Shown: positions 25,335-32,385 of the stretch, piece after piece
Position numbering within the stretch: position 1 is the stretch's first letter
How the letters are laid out: each line of letters opens with the position of its first letter
Assembly: GCA_016125265.1 (NCBI GenBank)
Contig: WGMC01000015.1
Location: 62,001 to 126,000, forward strand
DNA: 64,000 bases
Source: Planctomycetaceae bacterium
GTDB taxonomy: Bacteria; Planctomycetota; UBA1135; GCA-002686595
Reading direction: 5' to 3'
Made by a program: the position numbers and the translations under genes
The notes under the pieces: model-generated
Told to the model about the DNA's origin: nothing
Seen by the model: only the letters and a program-made list of their open reading frames with translations
Databases searched by the model: none

Positions 25335-26285
25335 ATGCAACGCACCGCCGCACTGCTGCTCTCCCTGCTCGTCTCCACCGCCGCGTTCGCGCTCGCGCCG
25401 CGGCGCGGCGTTGCGTCCGCGGAACCCCGCGCCGCAGTGCCCACGCTGAGCCTCGAGTTCGTCGCGGTCGGCGGCGAGTTGCGCTGGTACCGAGTCTTCG
25501 TCCCCTCAGGTTTACCCGAGGGAACCGTGGTGCCGGTGGTGGTCTGCTTCCACGGCGGCGGCGGCAACGCGGTCCAAGCGTTCGAGGCCTACGGCGTCGC
25601 TGAAGAGGCAGCCAAACGCGGTTGGATGGCGGTTTTCCCCGAGGGCTCCGGAAACTTGGGCGGACCGCCGCTCTTCGCCCTGCAGACTTGGAACGCGGGC
25701 GACTGCTGTGCGTTTGCTGCGGAGAACCAAGTGGACGACGTCGGCTTCTTCGAGCACATGGTCGAGGACCTGGCCTCCAAGTTCCCCGTCGACAGACAGC
25801 GTGTGTTCCTGACGGGCATGTCGAACGGCGACATGATGAGCTACCGCATCGCATCGGAGCGGCCGGACCTCATCGCCGGACTGGCGCCGGTGGCGGGCGC
25901 ACTGGAAGTCGGGCCTCCCACCGGTGCCGTTCCGCTGCTCGCGATCCACGGCCTCCACGACACCAGCGTGCCCTTCGGTGGCGGTTACGGCAGCGGCGTC
26001 TCGGGCGCCGAGTTCACGAGCCAACTCGACAGCGTGTTGCCCTTCTGGGCGAAGAACGGCGCCGGAGCGATCTACGGTCCGCTCGTCGACGGAGCCGCGC
26101 ACATCTTCGTGGCGCCGGCTCCGCCGGGCGGCGCCGACACCTGGTACTTCCTGGCCCTCGACGGTGGCCACAGTTGGCCAGGCGCCCCGGGCAAACCGTT
26201 CGGCGTCGGCGTGCCGGTGCACCAGGACGTCGCCGCGACGCCGCTGATGTTCGACTTCTTCGCACTGCAGCCGAGCCGGCCGTAG
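25335..26285 (+). CDS. Secreted PHB-depolymerase/LpqC-like esterase
   Basis: A 316-residue secreted alpha/beta hydrolase. A signal peptide (MQRTAALLLSLLVSTAAFA) fixes the start at 25335. The oxyanion segment VVVCFHGGGGN, the nucleophile Ser in GMSNGD, the Asp in HGLHDTSVPF and the His in LDGGHSWPG give the full triad. The arrangement matches the polyhydroxybutyrate depolymerase/feruloyl esterase (LpqC) group, which cleaves polyester or aryl-ester bonds. Two cysteines in GDCCAF are unusual next to the active-site region. The 296-base gap before it (25039-25334) holds no gene; it contains a run of eight G at 25289-25296. Confidence 0.88.
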   Translation: MQRTAALLLSLLVSTAAFALAPRRGVASAEPRAAVPTLSLEFVAVGGELRWYRVFVPSGLPEGTVVPVVVCFHGGGGNAVQAFEAYGVAEEAAKRGWMAVFPEGSGNLGGPPLFALQTWNAGDCCAFAAENQVDDVGFFEHMVEDLASKFPVDRQRVFLTGMSNGDMMSYRIASERPDLIAGLAPVAGALEVGPPTGAVPLLAIHGLHDTSVPFGGGYGSGVSGAEFTSQLDSVLPFWAKNGAGAIYGPLVDGAAHIFVAPAPPGGADTWYFLALDGGHSWPGAPGKPFGVGVPVHQDVAATPLMFDFFALQPSRP

Positions 26286-26299
26286 CCCGGGCTCACGCT

Positions 26300-26407
26300 C
26301 TACTTCCGGCCGCGCACGACCACCGTCACGATCACAGCGACCACGATGGCTACGCCTACCGCGGCGGCGATGAGGAACAGGGGACCGATTTGGAATCCCG
26401 AGGACAT
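26300..26407 (-). CDS. 35-residue single-span membrane protein
   Basis: A short frame with ATG at 26407 and TAG at 26300-26302. After seven residues, an unbroken hydrophobic stretch of about 24 (from PLFLIAAAVGVAIVVAVIV) is followed by VVRGRK. The layout is that of a small bitopic membrane protein with a positively charged end. A TAGGAT box lies 7 bases before the ATG on the same strand, with a TTGTCG -35-like element 18 bases further up, which supports expression. It is divergent from the ABM-like gene. Function unknown. Confidence 0.6.
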   Translation of the reverse strand: MSSGFQIGPLFLIAAAVGVAIVVAVIVTVVVRGRK

Positions 26408-26414
26408 GGGTGGA

Positions 26415-26420
26415 ATCCTA
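26415..26420 (-). promoter_or_regulatory. TAGGAT -10-like box, small membrane protein gene
   Basis: On the minus strand TAGGAT ends 7 bases before the ATG of the 35-residue protein. TTGTCG (plus positions 26439-26444) is a fair -35 at 18-base spacing. It is back to back with the TATGCT box of the neighbouring gene. Confidence 0.5.
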
Positions 26421-26451
26421 CCCGTCGCCTGACCAAGTCGACAAGCGGAGG

Positions 26452-26457
26452 TATGCT
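26452..26457 (+). promoter_or_regulatory. TATGCT -10-like box, ABM-like gene
   Basis: TATGCT ends 7 bases before the ATG at 26465. CTGACC at 26429-26434 is a good -35 candidate at 17-base spacing. It leaves no room for a Shine-Dalgarno sequence. Confidence 0.5.
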
Positions 26458-26464
26458 CCGCCCC

Positions 26465-26797
26465 ATGGGCGAAGTCGTGATTGCGGTGTACCGGCCCAAG
26501 GAAGGGCGCGGCGGGGAGCTTTTGGACCTGATCCGGCGCCACGTGCCGACGCTGCGCGAGGAGGGCCTCGCCACCGACCGACCGGTGCTTCTGCTGCGCC
26601 ATCCGGGCGATGGAAGTTTGCTGGAGATCTTCGAATGGGTCGGCGCGCACTCCGCCGACGCGGCCCACAAGAACCCGCGTGTGCAGGCCATCTGGGAAGC
26701 CATGGGCCGCATCGCCGAGTTCGGCACACTGGCCGGCCTGCCGGGTGCCAACCAACCCTTCGGGCATTTCGAGCCGCTCGACGGAATCGTCGCCTGA
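26465..26797 (+). CDS. ABM-like (antibiotic biosynthesis monooxygenase fold) protein
   Basis: A 110-residue protein whose pattern fits a dimeric ferredoxin-like barrel of the ABM/YgiN type: an initial strand VVIAVYRPKEGRGGELLDLIRRH, a central strand PVLLLRHPGDGSLLEIFEWV, then the helix AHKNPRVQAIWEAMGRIAEF. Such proteins range from quinol monooxygenases to heme-degrading enzymes; many have no known activity. An ATG at 26453 would add four residues, but it overlaps the TATGCT box; the ATG at 26465 is preferred. The gene is convergent with the large GT-C-like gene, with 34 bases between the stops. Confidence 0.75.
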   Translation: MGEVVIAVYRPKEGRGGELLDLIRRHVPTLREEGLATDRPVLLLRHPGDGSLLEIFEWVGAHSADAAHKNPRVQAIWEAMGRIAEFGTLAGLPGANQPFGHFEPLDGIVA

Positions 26798-26831
26798 CGG
26801 ACCACCTGCCTCCGCGCGCACGCGAGGCGAA

Positions 26832-29800
26832 TCAGTTCTCTTCCGAAGCGGCAGCGCGACGGGGCTCCGCTCGCCGCGCTTCGGTCGGCGACGGGTGCTC
26901 GACGAGCACGTAGACGGTCTCCCCCAACACGGGTGCGCCGTCCAGCGCGCGCACCAACGGGCGCAGCGCGTACCCGGGGTGGGCTGGCGGTAGATCCGCG
27001 TCCACGCGAAACGTGCCGTTCGCCCCCACTCGCTCCGCGGGGATCACCGAGCGGTGCGCGAGCGACTCGACCACCAAAGATGCCTCGAGGGCACCCTCTG
27101 CTTCGAACTCCGCGCGCAGTCGCCCGCCCGTCCACGAGGCGACCAGCGCGCGCGGACGGCCAACCAAGTCCACATCGACCATGACATCGGCCGTCAAACC
27201 GCACGAACGGGAGCTGGCCGTCACGCGCGCGCGCCCGTTGGCGATTCCGCGCGCGAAACCCTCCGTGTCGACCGTCAGTACGGCCGGATCCGAGCTGTGC
27301 CACGAGACGTCGAGCGGCGGCGGAACGACCCACCCATCCGCATCGAAGGCCCGCAGTTCGAGCCAAGTGCGTGGCTCCAACCAGGAGAGTCCCGGCGCGC
27401 CCCACTTCTGGATGCGAAGCACCACCGGCGCTGCACCGCCCGGCCGCGATTCGGCCAACAAGCCCCCTCCGGACAGTACGAACCGAGTGCGCGCAACCTC
27501 GTCGACGCGCTCGAGGCACGTCGACGCGCCTTCGGGTGTCGGGGACCAGGAACCGCGCTTCGGACGGAACAAGGACGGCTCGTCGGGATGGTGGCGTCGC
27601 GCGCAAAACCGCCCGGGAACTTCGGCAAACCACTGGGAACCCAGCTTGCCGGCGACATGGGCCACGAAAAAACCGTCGCCGTCGCGGGCGACGTATCCGC
27701 CCGGACCAAGTGTGTGCACCTCGCCCTCGACCTCCACCACCGAAGGCACCTCGGAAGTGTTGACGAAGAGCTCGAGGCCGTCGCGGAAACGCGTGGGCTC
27801 ACCGGCCGACGTCGAAGCGTCGAAGAACTCCTCGCCAAGTGCCCGTGCGTGCGCCAGACGAGCGACGAGGGGCGTCACGAAGCTGGCGAGTTCGACTATG
27901 GCGCGTTCGAGCGTGTCTTCTTCCGCGCTCCCCTCCACGAGTACCGCGGGTAGATCGCCGCCCAGGATTCCGGCCAGGTCCGTCGGCCCCCAGAGTAGCC
28001 CCCCATCGGCGTCCAGTTGGGCCCGTACCAGGGTCCGCGGCGGCCGATCGGCAGGCAGGCTCCCTGCGCCACTCTGCGCGATCCACAGCGCGTCCGCACG
28101 ATCTGCACCCGCGCGCAGCAATGCACTGTCGAGCGGTCCGGCCAACACCGCGAAACGTGCGACGGCACTCGCCGCCAAACGGCGGCTCAACGCTGGCAGT
28201 TCCGCGAGTGGTGTTCCGTCGAGCACGGCCACACACTCGGCCTGATGCGGATCGTGGCTGTCGTCATCGGACGTCGTGAGCACGACCCAGGGAATGTGCC
28301 GTTCCAAGGTGGCGAGACTCGGCGGCGGATCGCCGGCTAGGACCAGAGGCACGCGGGCGGCCAGGGCGAGGGCCGTCGACGAAGTCGCGGTGGGCGGCGG
28401 CAAGCACATTTCGCGCTCTGCGTGTGCCGTCAACCAGAGGTGGGCTTGCACCGGGACGCGCTCCGGATCGGAAGCACCGCCAGCGGATCGAAAGTGCGGC
28501 GCACGAAGAGGCCTGCCGTCGATCGAACGGTGGTCGAGCGCGCTGGATCGCGCCAAGTCCTCCAGCACCGACACCCAACCCGAGGGTGTCGGTGCGAGCA
28601 CACCGTGGGCGGGGCCGCGGGAAACGCCGCGGGCGGACGAACCCAGGAACTGCACGTCCCACAACCACGACTGGCCGAACCCAGCCACGTCGCCGGCCAG
28701 CTCGAGCGACACACTCGCCCCCGCGGCGCGCATTCGCAGGACAAGGTCGACGTCGGGAGATTGGCCCACCAGGTGGACGTCGAAGCCCCCTGAAAACTCA
28801 CGCAGCGCCGTCGCGGAAAGCGACGCGGGACGAAGATGCGCGCCGTCCGTCGGACGGTGCATCCAGCGGGCGACGAGCAGCGGCTCCCTGGCGCCGCCGC
28901 CGCCCGTGAAGCTCGCAAAGACCCTGAGGACGCCCGTTTCCGCGAGGTGCTTCAGGTCCACTTCCACCGCGGTGCCTCCCTCTGGCCCAAGCGGAAAATG
29001 CGCAGTTCCGTGCGACCACTGCAGTTGCGAACCGCTGGGCGCCAACGCCTTCGCACCTTGGGGAGCGTGTGCCGCGGGCCTACCGGGCGGAACAGGTAAC
29101 GAGAAATCACGATCCGGGATCCAACCGCTGATGAGCACGTGCGCGGCATGGCGGTGGGAGTAGGTCGGCTGGCCCAGTCCGCCCAGCTCGTCGACCACGC
29201 GTGCCGTCAGCAGGCCCAGCGCCTGTGCCGCCACCGTATCGAAGGGGATGGGTGCGATGCGCCGGAGCTCGGGCGAGCGCTCGCGCCACGACGGAAACTC
29301 CTCGTGCACTTCGGCGAGGCTCGGGTCGACGCCATGCACCGCCTGGGACCTGAGATCGGCGTACGCGCGCCACGAGCCCCCCGCAAGCAGGCCGAGGGCC
29401 GGGAGCAGCGCGACCCAGGCCACTCGAGGACGGCGATGCAACAACACGGCGCCACTCGCGAACAGGGCCGGAAACAGCAACGCGGCGGGCGCCAGATGGA
29501 AACGATCGTCGGGATAGAAGTAGAGCGAGTAGAGCAACGTGTGCCCGCCAAACCACAGCGCCAAAGCGGCGACGAGCCAGCCGATTAGCGAGTGGCGCCC
29601 GGGATAGGCCCTCCAGATCTCGACCACACACCACGTTGCACCGGCGAGGGCGACCAACTGCCACAGCCAACCGATGCCGTGGCGCTCCACGAGGGGCAAA
29701 CCGAGGTAGATGGCTGCCGCGATTTCGCCGTGCCCCGCGACGCCAGAGCCCAACCAACGGGAGACCGGCCAATCCGGATTCCCCGCGACGGCGAAGGCCG

Positions 29801-30647
29801 GGTGGAACGAACGGCCCGTGTCGCCGTACACCTCGGGCACCCAGAGTTCGTAGCCCGTCCAGGCCAGTGCACCCCACCCCGAGCGCCACATCAGCCAGCA
29901 AGTGGCCAGAACCGGAATCGCGCTGCCGAGGGCGAGCGAGAGCGCGGCTCGCAGCGCACGCCGAGGCCCCGCGTCCAACCAGTGACCGATCCCGAGGGCG
30001 GCAAGGCAGGGTGCGAGCAGCACCGCAGTCACGGGCCGCACCGCGGCCACGGAACCACACGCCAGCCCCGCTGCCAACAGACACCAAGTCGCGCGTCCCG
30101 GGTGCGCCCTGACGACGGCAGTCAGGACGAGAAACAAGGCCAACGTGGCCAACAGTGCGGCGAGCAAATCCGAATCCACAAAGGTGCGCTCGAGCACCAA
30201 CCCGGACGTGCCAAATGCAACGCCGGCGCCCCAAGCCGCGCCGTCGGCGAGCCAGCGACCCGCGTGGCTCTGCTCCAAACCCAACCGGCCGGCGATCCGG
30301 CGGGTTCCGACGAACAAAAGCACCGCGAGGCCAGCCGCGAGCGCCGCGTTGACGCGGTGGGCCGCGGTGGGAGGGAGACCCGCCTTGAAGAGCGCGCCGT
30401 GGAGCGCGGATGTTCCAGGCGGGTACCGCGGCTGCACCTCGAGGTCCCCGACCTGGAGGTAGTAGCGCCCGGTCTGCGCGATCGCCTGGGCGCCCGCGGC
30501 GTACTCGTGGCTGTCGGGCCACGGACCGAAGTTGTGGCCGCCCCGGTGCGGCGCCACGCTCGCGTGCGCGAGCCAGGTCACTACGACCACGAGCGCAGCT
30601 CCCCCCCAAGCACGGAGGCGCCCCCGGACACGTGTGTTCGAGCTCAC
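26832..30647 (-). CDS. Large GT-C-like polytopic membrane protein with Ig-like C-terminal region
   Basis: A 1271-residue protein. Residues 1-425 or so hold about ten hydrophobic helices; the first loop carries WPDSHEYAAGAQAI and PRYPPGTSALHG, as in GT-C glycosyltransferases of the ArnT/PMT type that use lipid-linked sugars. After this come about 850 soluble residues, including carbohydrate-binding-like beta domains and, near residue 1140, a Big_2-like Ig domain (SWHSSDPAVLTVDTEGFARG). The start is the GTG at 30647, with AAGGA eight bases before it. An overlapping ATG start at 30657 belongs to another frame and is rejected. Glycosylation or surface-polymer assembly is inferred from fold only. 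It is divergent from the 474-residue envelope protein gene. Confidence 0.72.
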   Translation of the reverse strand: MSSNTRVRGRLRAWGGAALVVVVTWLAHASVAPHRGGHNFGPWPDSHEYAAGAQAIAQTGRYYLQVGDLEVQPRYPPGTSALHGALFKAGLPPTAAHRVNAALAAGLAVLLFVGTRRIAGRLGLEQSHAGRWLADGAAWGAGVAFGTSGLVLERTFVDSDLLAALLATLALFLVLTAVVRAHPGRATWCLLAAGLACGSVAAVRPVTAVLLAPCLAALGIGHWLDAGPRRALRAALSLALGSAIPVLATCWLMWRSGWGALAWTGYELWVPEVYGDTGRSFHPAFAVAGNPDWPVSRWLGSGVAGHGEIAAAIYLGLPLVERHGIGWLWQLVALAGATWCVVEIWRAYPGRHSLIGWLVAALALWFGGHTLLYSLYFYPDDRFHLAPAALLFPALFASGAVLLHRRPRVAWVALLPALGLLAGGSWRAYADLRSQAVHGVDPSLAEVHEEFPSWRERSPELRRIAPIPFDTVAAQALGLLTARVVDELGGLGQPTYSHRHAAHVLISGWIPDRDFSLPVPPGRPAAHAPQGAKALAPSGSQLQWSHGTAHFPLGPEGGTAVEVDLKHLAETGVLRVFASFTGGGGAREPLLVARWMHRPTDGAHLRPASLSATALREFSGGFDVHLVGQSPDVDLVLRMRAAGASVSLELAGDVAGFGQSWLWDVQFLGSSARGVSRGPAHGVLAPTPSGWVSVLEDLARSSALDHRSIDGRPLRAPHFRSAGGASDPERVPVQAHLWLTAHAEREMCLPPPTATSSTALALAARVPLVLAGDPPPSLATLERHIPWVVLTTSDDDSHDPHQAECVAVLDGTPLAELPALSRRLAASAVARFAVLAGPLDSALLRAGADRADALWIAQSGAGSLPADRPPRTLVRAQLDADGGLLWGPTDLAGILGGDLPAVLVEGSAEEDTLERAIVELASFVTPLVARLAHARALGEEFFDASTSAGEPTRFRDGLELFVNTSEVPSVVEVEGEVHTLGPGGYVARDGDGFFVAHVAGKLGSQWFAEVPGRFCARRHHPDEPSLFRPKRGSWSPTPEGASTCLERVDEVARTRFVLSGGGLLAESRPGGAAPVVLRIQKWGAPGLSWLEPRTWLELRAFDADGWVVPPPLDVSWHSSDPAVLTVDTEGFARGIANGRARVTASSRSCGLTADVMVDVDLVGRPRALVASWTGGRLRAEFEAEGALEASLVVESLAHRSVIPAERVGANGTFRVDADLPPAHPGYALRPLVRALDGAPVLGETVYVLVEHPSPTEARRAEPRRAAASEEN

Positions 30648-30843
30648 GTCGGGTCATCCTTGCGAGCAGGCGCGCGCGGAGTTGCAGGAGGTGCGGAGAG
30701 CGACATAGCGAGCAGCACCGCCGTGGATGCTACTTCGCATCCGGCGGGACCGCTACCTGGAGCGGGCACGACGGGGCCGGGCCCTGCGCCCCTGGACGTT
30801 CGAACCGCGGACATGGTTCGATGCGTCGAGGTACGGCCGCTGC

Positions 30844-30872
30844 GTGACCGCGAGCGGACCCTGGGATAGTCT
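30844..30872 (+). promoter_or_regulatory. Sigma-70-like promoter of envelope protein gene
   Basis: GTGACC at 30844-30849 and TAGTCT at 30867-30872 are 17 bases apart. Transcription would start near 30879, giving a leader of about 25 bases that contains CGGAG 11 bases before the ATG at 30904. Confidence 0.5.
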
Positions 30873-30903
30873 CTCACTGTCAACCTGCGGAGACACAACC
30901 ACC

Positions 30904-32328
30904 ATGGAGACGGGAACCAGTCGCGTTTGGCTCTTGGGCACGCTGCTCGCCGCCTGGTGGTGCGCCGCCCTGCCGGCGCTTTCGCGTGCACAAGTCTTCG
31001 GCGCTGCCACCGCGGAGGGAGGGAGCTTTCTGCGGGCGAAGGGCGACATGGGCACGAATCGGTCGGGACGGAGCTTCACGATCGACGGAGACATCGTCCG
31101 GCTGCGCGAGCCCGCCGACCTCCACCGGCTCGCTGTCGTTTGGTTCGAGGAGAAGCTCGAAGGCGGTGGCAGTGCGGTCTGGTACGTCGAACTCGCCGAC
31201 CTGACGACGGAAGTGAGCGTTCGCTCCGTCGACGGGGTCGTGCGACTCGACATCCCGCGCGCGGCCTTCACGCGCTCCGCGTCCGCGGTTGTGCCGCTCG
31301 CCCTGCCCGATCGGGCTCACGATGTGTCGCTCAACGTCGCCGGTGGCACACAACTGCCGCACAGGTGGATGCCCGGCTCCCAAGAGGTCGTGAGTGCGTT
31401 CGCGGACCTCGCCAGCCAGTTCCAGGTGTTTGTCACCGACCCGGACGTGCTTCCGCTGCAAATCGCGAGGGGCGCACCCGACGAACTCGCGCGGCCGCTG
31501 CCATCGCCCCAACATCTCAGCTTCGCTCTTGCGTGGGAGGACCGCATTCCCACGTGGGAAGGGTGCAGGCTCGCCTTCGTGCGCCAAGGGGAGCGTTTCT
31601 TCCGACTGTGGCAAGACAGTCCGTTGGACAGGCACGTGAGTCTGATCGACGGCATCCTGCCCCTCGCTGGTTCGATCCAGGGCGGCGCGCCCGCAACCCT
31701 CATCGTGGCCGAACCGGGGCTGGAACGTTTCGGGCGCGAACTCGCGGAGGTCAGCAACCCGCCCCAGGCCGACACGGATGCGGACGACTGGGAAGCGGAC
31801 CTCGTTCCGATCGACGAGAGGTACCTGTGGACGCGCATTGCGCTCCGCGAGCCCAAGCCGAAGCCCGAGGCGCCGTCAGGGTGGTTTCGCATCGTCGTCG
31901 ACGGACAGGGAAGCTCCCCGTGGCGCCACTTCTCTCCTCCGGAGGAGTGGACGGTGCGCATGAAGCTGGAGCAGGCCCGCGTGGAGCTGCTGCTCGAGAA
32001 TCAGCACTACGGCACGGCCCCCTTTGGTGCGGCGTCCATCGAAGTAGAAATGCAGCAACCGCGCCCGTTTGTCTTGGAGGCGGGGCCCGATCTCGATCTT
32101 TCGATCTCGGGGTACCGGGTGCAGTTGGCGAGGGGCGCGCGCCCGATGGATCCGTGGCCCACCGTGCTCGACGGCAAGTGGCCCGAGAGCCGCGTCGTTT
32201 CGCTGCAACTGCCGCGCGCGCCCGGACTGGAGCTCGTGCTGTGCCTGAGCGACGGCGAAACCTGTCGCTTCAAAACCGTGCCCATCCCGGACACGCTCGA
32301 GCAGCACACGGCATCGTTCGGCCGCTGA
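30904..32328 (+). CDS. Secreted protein, unknown function
   Basis: A 474-residue protein with a signal peptide (about residues 1-30, METGTSRVWLLGTLLAAWWC onwards, cut near ALSRAQ). The mature part is beta-rich and made of several domains of 100-120 residues with repeated hydrophobic/charged alternation (VELADLTTEVSVRSVDG, WFRIVVDGQG, LELVLCLSDGETCRF). There is no catalytic signature. It precedes the 810-residue carboxypeptidase-regulatory-like protein gene on the same strand, 57 bases apart, and diverges from the GT-C-like gene, so a cell-envelope role is likely. I do not recognise the family. Confidence 0.7.
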   Translation: METGTSRVWLLGTLLAAWWCAALPALSRAQVFGAATAEGGSFLRAKGDMGTNRSGRSFTIDGDIVRLREPADLHRLAVVWFEEKLEGGGSAVWYVELADLTTEVSVRSVDGVVRLDIPRAAFTRSASAVVPLALPDRAHDVSLNVAGGTQLPHRWMPGSQEVVSAFADLASQFQVFVTDPDVLPLQIARGAPDELARPLPSPQHLSFALAWEDRIPTWEGCRLAFVRQGERFFRLWQDSPLDRHVSLIDGILPLAGSIQGGAPATLIVAEPGLERFGRELAEVSNPPQADTDADDWEADLVPIDERYLWTRIALREPKPKPEAPSGWFRIVVDGQGSSPWRHFSPPEEWTVRMKLEQARVELLLENQHYGTAPFGAASIEVEMQQPRPFVLEAGPDLDLSISGYRVQLARGARPMDPWPTVLDGKWPESRVVSLQLPRAPGLELVLCLSDGETCRFKTVPIPDTLEQHTASFGR

Positions 32329-32374
32329 AGCCGCTGACCGGTGTTTCCCGCGCTACGGCCGGCCCGATTTGAGG

Positions 32375-32380
32375 TAGGCT
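32375..32380 (+). promoter_or_regulatory. TAGGCT -10-like box upstream of 810-residue protein gene
   Basis: TAGGCT ends 5 bases before the ATG at 32386, in the 57-base gap between two same-strand genes. There is no convincing -35. It may give the second gene its own leaderless message. Confidence 0.35.
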
Positions 32381-32385
32381 CGGGC

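Noticed and set aside
30647-30657. An alternative start at 30657 for the GT-C-like gene
   Set aside because: It belongs to a different frame; the correct frame begins at the GTG at 30647, which has AAGGA upstream.
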